Shown here: positions 27,478 through 35,580 of the stretch, piece by piece
Position numbering within the stretch: the stretch's first letter is position 1
Layout: every line of letters starts with the position of its first letter
Assembly: GCF_006539565.1 (NCBI RefSeq)
Contig: NZ_BJNG01000025.1
Coordinates: forward strand, 105,854-169,853
Reading direction: 5' to 3'
Origin: Pseudonocardia hydrocarbonoxydans
Lineage (GTDB): Bacteria > Actinomycetota > Actinomycetes > Mycobacteriales > Pseudonocardiaceae
Length of the DNA: 64,000 nucleotides
Program-made: the position numbers and the translations under genes
Notes under the pieces: generated by a model
The model's input: the letters and a program-made list of their open reading frames with translations, nothing else
What the model was told of the DNA's origin: nothing
Database searches by the model: none

Positions 27478-28679
27478 GTTCGATCCTCTCGGGGGGTGGT
27501 CCGGTCGCCACCATTGGCGGACCGGGCATCTGGGGAGCGGCGGCTGGTCAGCCGCCTGCCGATGGCGGCGATGCCGCCGGGTTCGAACAGGATCACCAGC
27601 ACGATCGCGGCGCCGTAGACGAACGCGCTCACGACCACGGCGCTGAACCCGCCGAACTGCGCGTCGGCGAACCAGCCGAACTGCTGGGAGCCGAGCAGGA
27701 AGAACTGCTGCAGGCCGAACACGATCGTCGCGCCGACGACGGCACCCGGTACGGACCCGAGACCGCCGATGATCACGACGGCCAGGAACGCGATCGCGAC
27801 CGTCAACGAGTAGGTGCCGGTGAACTCGTTCTCGTCGGGCTTGACGAGGTCGAGCCACAGCGCCGTCATGACGCCCGCGAGCCCGGCGAACGCCGAGGAG
27901 ATGACGAACGCCCCGGCCTTCACCCGGGTGACGTTCACCCCCATGGAGGTGGCGGCGGCCTCGTTGTCGCGCACCGCGCGCCACGACCGGCCGATCCGGC
28001 TGTTGACCGCGCCGCGGGCGAGGAAGTAGCTCATCAGCGCGAACGCCAGGAACAGGTACCACAGGCGCTGCTGCTTCTGGATCGCGACGCCGGCGATGGT
28101 CGGGGCGGGCTGGGAGTTGGCGAACTCGAAGCCGAACAGCTCGAACACCGGCGCGTTGCGGCCGCTGGAGGTGCCGCCGGAGAACATGTCGAGCGACTGG
28201 CCCAGCCACAGCCCGAGGAACACCAGCGACAGCGACGCGACGCCCAGGTAGATGCCGCGCAGGCGCCCGGCCACCGGCGCGAACGCCAGCCCGACCAGTC
28301 CGCAGAGCACGATCGCCCCGATGACGGCGACCAGCGGCGGGAGCCCGAGCCCGACGAGGTCCGCGGACTCCTCCGGGTCTCCGGCCAGCACCGCGTAGCC
28401 GACGGCGCCGACGAGCAGGAAGAACGGGTGGGCCAGCGAGAGCTGCCCGGCCTGCCCGACCAGCAGCGTCAGCCCGATCCCGCCGACGGCGCCGATGAGG
28501 ATGTACTGCGCGAGCTTGAGGTAGGCCACGCCCCCGTTGCCGACGAGCACCGGCAGCAGCAGGAGCACGACGATCAGGGCCGCGGCGGCGGCGATCTTGA
28601 GCCAGTTGCGCCCGGCCCCGGCCGTGGGGGCGGGCGGGGCCGTCGCGGGTGCGGCGGGCGGGGTCATCGTCTCAGACAC
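27474..28679 (-). CDS. livM: ABC transporter permease, LivM family
   Basis: A 401-residue permease with about nine membrane helices. It shows the LivM core GQAGQLSLAHPFF near residue 75 and RGIYLGVASLSLVF, and the EAA-like loop RAVRDNEAAATSMGVN that contacts the ATPases. The first 25 residues are an Ala/Pro tail. It overlaps its neighbours by 4 and 8 bases. Partner of LivH in the inner-membrane channel. Confidence 0.92.
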   Translation of the reverse strand: MSETMTPPAAPATAPPAPTAGAGRNWLKIAAAAALIVVLLLLPVLVGNGGVAYLKLAQYILIGAVGGIGLTLLVGQAGQLSLAHPFFLLVGAVGYAVLAGDPEESADLVGLGLPPLVAVIGAIVLCGLVGLAFAPVAGRLRGIYLGVASLSLVFLGLWLGQSLDMFSGGTSSGRNAPVFELFGFEFANSQPAPTIAGVAIQKQQRLWYLFLAFALMSYFLARGAVNSRIGRSWRAVRDNEAAATSMGVNVTRVKAGAFVISSAFAGLAGVMTALWLDLVKPDENEFTGTYSLTVAIAFLAVVIIGGLGSVPGAVVGATIVFGLQQFFLLGSQQFGWFADAQFGGFSAVVVSAFVYGAAIVLVILFEPGGIAAIGRRLTSRRSPDARSANGGDRTTPREDRT

Positions 28680-29550
28680 GACTGAGCTCCTTCGTGCCGA
28701 ACAAGCCGCTCGGTCTGATCACCAGCACCACCAGCATCACCAGGAAGACCGCGCTCTTGGAGAACTCGAAGGAGATGTACTGCGCCGACAGCGCCTCGGT
28801 GAGCCCGACGACCAGCCCGCCGACGACGGCGCCCTCCGTCGAGTCCAGCCCGCCGAGGATCGCGGCGGGGAATGCGATCAGGGCGATCGCGTGGGTGCCT
28901 CGGCCCAGACCGGCGCCGGAGAAGTCCTGCGTGGCCATGAACAGCACCGCGACGCCCGCGAGAGCGCCGGCCACCAGCCACGCAGTGGCCGTCACCCGGG
29001 AGCTGCGGATGCCCATCAGCGCCGCGGCCTCCCGGTTCTCGGCCTGCGCGCGCATCGCGACGCCCCAGTTGGAGTAGCGGAACGCCAGCAGGAACGCCGT
29101 GATCAGCACCGCGCCGACGACCAGCGCGATCGCCTGGGTGCGGAAGATCGTGAGGTCGCCGATCCGGATGGGCTGCGAGTCGTAGGGGTCGCCGATGAAC
29201 GGGATGTCGGCACCGACCCGGCGCACGACCTCCTCGGTGATGATCACGTCGATACCGATGGTGAGCAGCGCGAGGCTGTTGTGGTCGGCACTGGTCGCGT
29301 TGCGCAGCAGCAGCCGCTCGATGGCCAGCGCGGACAGTGCCGCCGCCACGATGCCGACGACCGCGGCTCCCGCCCAGCCGAGGGCGTCCTTGAGCTCGTA
29401 GACCAGGTAGCCGCCGATCAGCACGAGCGAGCCGTGCGCGAAGTTCACCACCTCCGTCGCCTTGAAGATGATCACGAACCCGAGCGCGAGGAGCGCGTAG
29501 ACCGCGCCCTTGCCCAGGCCGTTGACCAGCAGTTGCAGGAAGGTGTTCAT
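28672..29550 (-). CDS. livH: ABC transporter permease, LivH family
   Basis: A 292-residue permease with about eight membrane helices. The start NTFLQLLVNGLGKGAVYALLALGFVIIFKATEVVNFAHG is typical of LivH (shown only in part: GLGKGAVYALLALGF, residues 11-25, and EVVNFAHG). The EAA loop is AMRAQAENREAAALMGI. Start and stop overlap the neighbouring genes, so translation of the operon is coupled. Confidence 0.93.
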   Translation of the reverse strand: MNTFLQLLVNGLGKGAVYALLALGFVIIFKATEVVNFAHGSLVLIGGYLVYELKDALGWAGAAVVGIVAAALSALAIERLLLRNATSADHNSLALLTIGIDVIITEEVVRRVGADIPFIGDPYDSQPIRIGDLTIFRTQAIALVVGAVLITAFLLAFRYSNWGVAMRAQAENREAAALMGIRSSRVTATAWLVAGALAGVAVLFMATQDFSGAGLGRGTHAIALIAFPAAILGGLDSTEGAVVGGLVVGLTEALSAQYISFEFSKSAVFLVMLVVLVIRPSGLFGTKELSRV

Positions 29551-30356
29551 TCCGCGGCCTCCTCGGCCTCGGTGCCCAGGTAGGCGCGGATGACATCGGG
29601 GTCGGACTGGACCTCGGCGGGCAGGCCGTCGGCGATCCGCTTCCCGAAGTCCAGGACGGTGACGCGGTCGGCGATGCCCATGACCAGGCCCATGTCGTGC
29701 TCGACGAGCAGGACGGAGATGCCCAGCGCGTCGCGCAGGTCGCTGATCGTCACCGCCATCTCGGCGGTCTCGGTGGCGTTCAGGCCGGCCGCGGGCTCGT
29801 CGAGCAGCAGCAGGGTGGGTTCGACGGCGAGCGCGCGGGCGATGTCGACCCGCTTCGCCACGCCGTAGGGCAGGGCGGCCACCGGCACGTCGAGCCGGTC
29901 GGCCACACCGAGGAAGGCGCAGATCTCCTCGACCCGGGCGATGTGGCGGCGCTCGGTGCGCCGGCCGAGCCCGAGCCCGCCGGAGAGGAACCCGCCCCGG
30001 GTGAGGACGTGGCGCCCGAGCATCACGTTGTCGCGGACGGTCGAGCCGGGCGACAGCGCGATGTTCTGGAAGGACCGTCCGATGCCCATCGCGGCGAGCC
30101 GGTGCGGCGCGAGCGAGGTCAGCACGTCGTCGCCGAGCCGGACCCGGCCCTCGGTGGGCCGGTAGAGCCCGCTGATGACGTTGAAGCAGCTGGACTTGCC
30201 CGCTCCGTTGGGCCCGATCAGGGCGTGCACGGTGCCGGGCTCGACGGTGAAGCTGACGTGGTCGAGCGCGGTGATGCCGCCGAAGCGCAGCGTCACGTCG
30301 TCGACGGTCAGGGGGCGGACGCCCTCCCGGAGCTCGACGGAGGCGGCGGCGGTCAT
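29547..30356 (-). CDS. livG: ABC transporter ATP-binding protein, LivG family
   Basis: A 269-residue ATPase. Walker A GPNGAGKSS, the signature region PYGVAKRVDIARAL (with GVAKR in place of the usual LSGGQ-like LPYGxQR, typical of LivG), Walker B LLLLDEPAAGLN and the H-loop VEHDMGLVM are all present. ATG 30356 gives a 4-base overlap with the upstream gene; GTG 30365 is an alternative. It pairs with LivF to power the transporter. Confidence 0.92.
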   Translation of the reverse strand: MTAAASVELREGVRPLTVDDVTLRFGGITALDHVSFTVEPGTVHALIGPNGAGKSSCFNVISGLYRPTEGRVRLGDDVLTSLAPHRLAAMGIGRSFQNIALSPGSTVRDNVMLGRHVLTRGGFLSGGLGLGRRTERRHIARVEEICAFLGVADRLDVPVAALPYGVAKRVDIARALAVEPTLLLLDEPAAGLNATETAEMAVTISDLRDALGISVLLVEHDMGLVMGIADRVTVLDFGKRIADGLPAEVQSDPDVIRAYLGTEAEEAAE

Positions 30357-31162
30357 CCCGTCCACCTCGACAGCGTGCGGGTCGAGCGGTGCGCCCGCGC
30401 CTCCGCCTCCTCCGACTCGGCCTGCGCCTGCGACTCGGCGTGGCCGCCCAGGTAGAGGCGCTGCACGTCGTCGCTGGCGGCGAGCTCGGCGGCCGGGCCG
30501 GACAGCGCGACGCGGCCCACCTCGAGCACCACGGCGTGGTCGGCGACCTGCAACGCCATCGTCGCGTTCTGCTCGACGAGTACGACCGCGGTGCCCTGCT
30601 CGTGGATCTCCCGGATCACCCGGGCGATCCGGCCGACCATCTGCGGCGCGAGCCCCAGGGAGGGCTCGTCGAGCAGCAGCAGCCGCGGGTCCGACATCAG
30701 CGCCCGCCCGATCGCGAGCATCTGCTGCTCACCACCGGAGAGCAGCCCGGCCCGCTGGCCCGCGCGCTCGGTGAGCACCGGGAACAGCCGCTCGATGCGC
30801 TCGCGGGCCGAGCTCCTGGCCTCCGCCGAGCGGGCCCCGAGGCCCCCGGCGCGCAGGTTCTCCTCCACGGTCATGCGGGCGAACACCTGCCGGCCCTCCG
30901 GCACGGCGACGACACCGGCCCGCACGATCAGCGCCGGATCGAGCCGGTCGATCCGCTCGCCGTCGAACACGATCTCCCCGGCGGACACCGCGCCGCGGTG
31001 CAGCGGCAGCGTGCCCGACACGGCCCTCAGCAGCGTCGACTTGCCCGCTCCGTTGCCGCCGAGCACCGCCAGCACGCCGTCGGCGGGTACCTCCAGGTCG
31101 ACGCCGGACAGCGCCTCCACCGATCGCCCGTAACGGACGGACAGCCCTCGCGCGCTCAGCAC
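30353..31162 (-). CDS. livF: ABC transporter ATP-binding protein, LivF family
   Basis: A 269-residue ATPase, first gene of the operon. Walker A GGNGAGKST, the LivF hallmark VPEGRQVFARMTVEENL, signature LLSGGEQQMLAIGRAL and Walker B LLLLDEPSLGLAP are intact. The GTG at 31162 follows GGGAAC. An unusual 35-residue C-terminal tail rich in Glu, Ala and Arg extends past the normal LivF end. It lies 165 bases downstream of the response-regulator gene on the same strand. Confidence 0.92.
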   Translation of the reverse strand: MLSARGLSVRYGRSVEALSGVDLEVPADGVLAVLGGNGAGKSTLLRAVSGTLPLHRGAVSAGEIVFDGERIDRLDPALIVRAGVVAVPEGRQVFARMTVEENLRAGGLGARSAEARSSARERIERLFPVLTERAGQRAGLLSGGEQQMLAIGRALMSDPRLLLLDEPSLGLAPQMVGRIARVIREIHEQGTAVVLVEQNATMALQVADHAVVLEVGRVALSGPAAELAASDDVQRLYLGGHAESQAQAESEEAEARAHRSTRTLSRWTG

Positions 31163-31327
31163 GGTCGTTCCCGAACCACGTCTCGGCCCCCTTGCCCACC
31201 ACCCCCGGACGGAGTAGCGGGGCCATCGTGTGTTCCGGACCACCCTTCAGGCACCCCCACGTGGAGAGGGAGGCGGGAAAGATGACCGTCCGTTACCTCC
31301 GGAGAGTCACGATCGACGACCGGGGCG

Positions 31328-31951
31328 TCAGAGCAGGCCCGCCTCGCTGGCCTTCCCGATGGCCTCGACGCGGTTGCGGGCGCCCAGTTTGTGCAGGGCC
31401 GACTGCAGGTAGGTCTTCACGGTGTTGCGGGCCAGGCCGGTGGACTCGGCGATCTCGGGGTTGGTGCGGCCCTGCGCGGCGAGGCGCAGGACCTCGTACT
31501 CACGCCGGGTGAGGCCGCTACGGGCCAGGGCCGCCTGGTTGCCCGCCGTACCGGGCACCATTCGTGGATCCGACACCCGTTCGCCGCGCAGTACGCGACG
31601 CAGCGCAGCCACCAGGTCGGTGGCGGCGGCGTCCTTGAGCAGTGCCCCGTGCGCGCCCGCGTCGAGTGCCGCCTGGACGCCGTGGTGGTCGCCGTGGGCG
31701 GTGAACACCACGACCTTCGCCTGCGGGCAGCCCGTCCGCAGCCCGGCGACCACCTCGGGGGCCAGCATGTCGGGCAGCCGCAGGTCCAGCAGGACGAGAT
31801 CGGGCCGCAGGCCGGGGGCCCGCTCGAGCGCCGTGCGCCCGCTCTCCGCGGCCCCGACCACCACCAGCGACGGCTCGCCGCGCAGCAGCAGCGCCACCCC
31901 GTCACGCACCACGGGATGGTCGTCGACGACCATCACCCGCGACGGGCTCAC
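31328..31951 (-). CDS. LuxR/NarL-family response regulator beside the ABC transporter operon
   Basis: A 207-residue regulator. The receiver has the acidic pair in VVDDHPVV, Asp near residue 54 in LLDLRLPD and the Lys in ALLKDAA; the LuxR helix-turn-helix LTRREYEVLRLAAQGRTNPEIAESTGL is C-terminal. The GTG start overlaps the kinase stop (GTGA). Its position upstream of livF on the same strand suggests control of the transporter, but this is positional inference. Confidence 0.9.
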   Translation of the reverse strand: MSPSRVMVVDDHPVVRDGVALLLRGEPSLVVVGAAESGRTALERAPGLRPDLVLLDLRLPDMLAPEVVAGLRTGCPQAKVVVFTAHGDHHGVQAALDAGAHGALLKDAAATDLVAALRRVLRGERVSDPRMVPGTAGNQAALARSGLTRREYEVLRLAAQGRTNPEIAESTGLARNTVKTYLQSALHKLGARNRVEAIGKASEAGLL

Positions 31952-33123
31952 CGGGGCACCGGCAACAGCATCCGCAACGTCGTCCCGCCGTCCTCGTCGT
32001 GGACGAGGCTGACCCGTCCGTCCAGTCGCGCCGCCCGCTCCACCAGCATCCGGATGCCCAGCCCCGAGCCGTCGGCCGGGTCGGCCGCGCCGCCGTCGGC
32101 CGGCGACCCGTCGTCGGCCACCGCCACCTGCACGCCGCCGTCGACCATCCCCAGGCTGACGACGACCGTCGCCGCTCCCGCGTGCTTCTCGGCGTTGAGC
32201 AGCCCCTCGCGGACCGCGCCGATCAGCAGGGCGGTGCGCTCGGCGTCGAGCGGCTCGACCTCGCCCAGCTGCACCAGCCGCGCCGGGACGCCGGTGCGGG
32301 CCTCGAAGCTGCGGCAGTGCTCGGCCAGCTCCACCGGCAGCGCCCGCTCCGGGCTGGACTCGGCCAGCGCCAGCAGCGACTCGCGCAGCGCGAGCGACGC
32401 CGCGGACACGTCGGACTCCAGCCGCCCCAGCCGGGTGCTCAGGACCGGGTTGTCGGGCACCGTCGTGCGCAGGTCGCGGACCTGCGCGCCGATCGAGAAC
32501 AGCATCGCGCCGACGGAGTCGTGCAGCGAGGCCTGCATCCGCTGGCGTTCCGCGGCGACCGCGGTGGACCGCCCCGCCTCGGCGCGGTCGGCCAGGCGCA
32601 GCGCGCGCGCCGCCTCGCGGGCCACCGCCTGCACGGCCCCCACCGCGTCGTCGCCGAACTCGCCGGGACCGCGCAGCGCCGCGTAGGCGACGGCGACGGT
32701 CTCGACCCGGCCGTCGCGCTCGGCCAGCACCGGCACCGCGAGCATCGCCGACATCGCCTCGCGGCGCACCATCCCGTCGAAGTGGTGGGTGATGCTCGAG
32801 GAGGTGACGTAGTCGCTGACCCGCACCGGCTGCCCGACGGCGAGCACCCGCCCGCCCACGCCCTGCCCGACCGGTACCGCGAGGTCCTGGAGCGAGTCGG
32901 TGCGGTTGCCGGCGATCCAGCGGATCACGGCCTGCGCCGGCCCGTCGAGGTCGGCGACGAAACCGGCGTCGGCGCCCGCGGCGTCCCGGATCAGGCTGGC
33001 GGTGCCGCGCAGGGCGAGCACCCGGTCGAGCACGGAGAGCAGGCCGTCGCGTTCGGCGAGGAGCGCGTTGAGCGCGTGCTCCTGCTCGCGGGCCCGCTCG
33101 GCGGCTCGGTCGCTCGAGGGCAT
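31948..33123 (-). CDS. Cytoplasmic GAF-domain sensor histidine kinase
   Basis: A 391-residue soluble kinase with no membrane segment. An N-terminal coiled coil leads into a GAF-like domain (about 45-185; VPVGQGVGGRVLAVGQPVRVSDY). HisKA_3 follows, SLHDSVGAMLFSIGAQ, with His near residue 200, then a HATPase_c domain (VREGLLNAEKHA; GSGLGIRMLVERA). It should sense a cytoplasmic small molecule or redox state. ATG 33123 is used because the extra 15 codons from 33168 look non-native. Paired with the regulator by a 4-base overlap. Confidence 0.9.
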   Translation of the reverse strand: MPSSDRAAERAREQEHALNALLAERDGLLSVLDRVLALRGTASLIRDAAGADAGFVADLDGPAQAVIRWIAGNRTDSLQDLAVPVGQGVGGRVLAVGQPVRVSDYVTSSSITHHFDGMVRREAMSAMLAVPVLAERDGRVETVAVAYAALRGPGEFGDDAVGAVQAVAREAARALRLADRAEAGRSTAVAAERQRMQASLHDSVGAMLFSIGAQVRDLRTTVPDNPVLSTRLGRLESDVSAASLALRESLLALAESSPERALPVELAEHCRSFEARTGVPARLVQLGEVEPLDAERTALLIGAVREGLLNAEKHAGAATVVVSLGMVDGGVQVAVADDGSPADGGAADPADGSGLGIRMLVERAARLDGRVSLVHDEDGGTTLRMLLPVPR

Positions 33124-33184
33124 CCGCGGACGATCGCACACCGGGACCCCCGCGCGACACACCCGCATGCAGAGGCCCGCACGG

Positions 33185-33391
33185 TCAGCCGGCGGGCGAC
33201 TCCCGGTCGCCGTCGACGGGCGTCAGGCCCGGCGCGGGCGACGGGGGCCGGACGGGCTCGGCGGCCGGGGCCCGGTCCGGCGGTCGGGGCACCTGGCGTT
33301 CCCGGAGGCGGACCGCCCGGCCGACGACGAGACCGACGACGACGGCGACGACGCACCACGCGGCGATCGCGACGACGATCCACCAAGCCAC
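33185..33391 (-). CDS. Small single-span membrane protein (68 aa)
   Basis: I do not recognise the family. One N-terminal membrane helix (residues 2-25) is followed by a basic RLRERQ stretch and a proline-rich cytoplasmic tail, a common layout of short actinobacterial proteins. GTG start. It stands between the kinase gene and the XPB helicase gene on the same strand. Confidence 0.6.
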   Translation of the reverse strand: MAWWIVVAIAAWCVVAVVVGLVVGRAVRLRERQVPRPPDRAPAAEPVRPPSPAPGLTPVDGDRESPAG

Positions 33392-33485
33392 GGCCGTGTC
33401 ACCCCGCTCCCGAATCCGTCCCGAGTGTCACCCTCGACTCCGTTCCGTGCACGTCCGGCCACCCGAAAGGTACCGTTACGCCGGA

Positions 33486-35147
33486 TCATCCGACGTCCGG
33501 AATCGCGGGGCCGAGCAGGTCGTCGGCGTCGACGATGCGGTAGGCGTAGCCCTGCTCGGCGAGGAAGCGCTGCCGGTGGGCGGCGTAGTCGGTGTCGAGC
33601 GTGTCGCGGGAGACCACGGAGTAGAAGTGGGCCTGCCGCCCGTCGCCCTTGGGCCGCAGCAGCCGCCCGAGCCGCTGGGCCTCCTCCTGCCGCGACCCGA
33701 ACGTGCCCGACACCTGGATCGCGACGCTGGCCTCGGGCAGGTCGATGGAGAAGTTCGCGACCTTGCTCACGACCAGCACCGGGATCTCGCCCTGCCGGAA
33801 CCGCTGGAACAGCGCCTCCCGCTCCTTGTTGCGGGTGGAGCCCTGGATGACCGGGGCGTCGAGGGTCTCGCCGAGCTCGTCGAGCTGGTCGAGGTAGGCC
33901 CCGATGACCAGGGTCGGCTCGCCGGGGTGGCGCTCGATGATCGACTTCACGACCGCGAGCTTGGTGTGCGCCGTGGACGCCATCCGGTAGCGCTCCTCGG
34001 CCTCGGCGACGGCGTAGGACATGCGCTCGGCGTCGGTGAGGGTGACGCGGACCTCGACGCAGTCGGCGGGGGCGATCCAGCCCTGCGCCTCGATGTCGCG
34101 CCACGGGGCGTCGTAGCGCTTGGGCCCGATCAGGGAGAACACGTCGCCCTCGCGGCCGTCCTCGCGCACCAGCGTGGCGGTGAGCCCCAGGCGGCGGCGG
34201 GACTGCAGGTCGGCCGTCATCCGGAAGACCGGGGCGGGCAGCAGGTGCACCTCGTCGTAGACGACCAGGCCCCAGTCGCGGGAGTCGAACAGCTCCAGGT
34301 GGCGGTACTCGCCCTTGGTCTTGCGGGTGATCACCTGGTAGGTGGCGATGGTGACCGGGCGGATCTCCTTGCGCTCCCCCGAGTACTCGCCGATCTCGTC
34401 CTCGGTGAGGCTCGTGCGCGCGACGAGCTCGCGCTTCCACTGCCGCCCCGAGACCGTGTTGGTCACCAGGATCAGGGTCGTGGCCTGCGCCTGCGCCATC
34501 GCTGCCGCGCCGACGAGCGTCTTACCCGCCCCGCAGGGGAGCACGACCACCCCGGATCCGCCCGCCCAGAACCCCTCGACGGCCTGGCGCTGGTAGTCGC
34601 GCAGCGTCCAGCCGTCCTCGGCCAGCGAGACGGGGTGCGCCTCGCCGTCGACGTAGCCCGCGAGGTCCTCGGCAGGCCAGCCGATCTTGAGCAGCGCCTG
34701 CTTGAGGTGCCCGCGCTCGGAGGGGTGCACGACGACCGTGTCGTCGTCGACGCGGGCACCCAGCAGCGGGGCGATCTTCTTCTGCCGGAGGACCTCCTCC
34801 AGCACCGCCCGGTCCAGCGCGACGAGCACCAGACCGTGGACGGGCGACTGGGTCAGCTGCAGCCGCCCGTAGCGCCCCATCGTGTCTACCACGTCGACGA
34901 GCAGCGGCTGCGGCACCGCGTAGCGGGAGAAGCGCACCAGCGCGTCGACGACCTGCTCGGCGTCGTGCCCGGCCGCGCGGGCGTTCCACAGCGCGAGCGG
35001 GGTGACCCGGTAGGTGTGCACGTGCTCGGGCGCGCGCTCGAGCTCGGCGAACGGGGCGATCGCGATGCGGGCGGCCGCGGCGTCGGGGTGGTCGATCTCG
35101 AGCAGGAGCGTCTTGTCGGACTGGACGATGAGCGGACCATCGGTCAC
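33486..35147 (-). CDS. DNA repair helicase XPB (UvsW/Rad25-like)
   Basis: A 553-residue SF2 helicase. An N-terminal helicase-associated domain precedes the motor. Walker A CGAGKT is near residue 207, the DEVH box near 297, then LGLTATLVREDGRE (RED motif), and the C-terminal motif QRLGRLLRPKG with the arginine finger. The GTG at 35147 has GGAGG 10 bases upstream. Bacterial XPB is a 3'-5' DNA helicase; its partner gene, homologous to Rv0862c, lies at 41.2-43.4 kb, separated by the conservon. Confidence 0.94.
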   Translation of the reverse strand: MTDGPLIVQSDKTLLLEIDHPDAAAARIAIAPFAELERAPEHVHTYRVTPLALWNARAAGHDAEQVVDALVRFSRYAVPQPLLVDVVDTMGRYGRLQLTQSPVHGLVLVALDRAVLEEVLRQKKIAPLLGARVDDDTVVVHPSERGHLKQALLKIGWPAEDLAGYVDGEAHPVSLAEDGWTLRDYQRQAVEGFWAGGSGVVVLPCGAGKTLVGAAAMAQAQATTLILVTNTVSGRQWKRELVARTSLTEDEIGEYSGERKEIRPVTIATYQVITRKTKGEYRHLELFDSRDWGLVVYDEVHLLPAPVFRMTADLQSRRRLGLTATLVREDGREGDVFSLIGPKRYDAPWRDIEAQGWIAPADCVEVRVTLTDAERMSYAVAEAEERYRMASTAHTKLAVVKSIIERHPGEPTLVIGAYLDQLDELGETLDAPVIQGSTRNKEREALFQRFRQGEIPVLVVSKVANFSIDLPEASVAIQVSGTFGSRQEEAQRLGRLLRPKGDGRQAHFYSVVSRDTLDTDYAAHRQRFLAEQGYAYRIVDADDLLGPAIPDVG

Positions 35148-35580
35148 GGTGGGTGTGCCTCCGGGCGGGCGGGGTTGTGACCGGCGTCTCGGTGAGCGGC
35201 GCCCGGTCGTCGACCGGCGGCCGCCACGACGGCGGGGGTGACGCCGGGGTTGGGCTATGCTCGGCGCGCACCATCTGCGAGAACGCACGAGTCCCTCGAC
35301 GATCATACCCGCTCCGAGCGGCCGTGGCCCTGCCCCAGGGGGCCGCGTGTCGCGCCGGCCCGGGTGCACGGAACGACGCGGATGCCGACGACCCGGCGGC
35401 CCGCCCACGACAGAAGGCGCGCATGCCCGACCCGAAGCCAGGAACACCGCTCCCCCGACCCGACCGGCGGCCACCCACCGCCGCTGGAGAGCGTTTCGGC
35501 TCCCTCGGTCTCGCCGTCGGGCACCTCGGCGTGCCAAGGTTCGTCGGATCGTCGCCGGCAATCCTCAGGGGGACGTTGAC
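35148..35580. other. 433-base intergenic region with no gene found
   Basis: Divergent space between the XPB helicase and the conservon. It must hold both promoters. TATGCT at 35255 is a possible -10 element for the right-hand gene but lacks a matching -35. Open frames across it are composition-driven extensions of the flanking genes. I see no riboswitch, terminator or repeat. Confidence 0.6.

Noticed and set aside
35257..35580. N-terminal extension of the conservon kinase to 35257
   Set aside because: The extension is low-complexity with no family similarity, while GTG 35581 has a good ribosome site and begins the expected cytoplasmic N-terminus.
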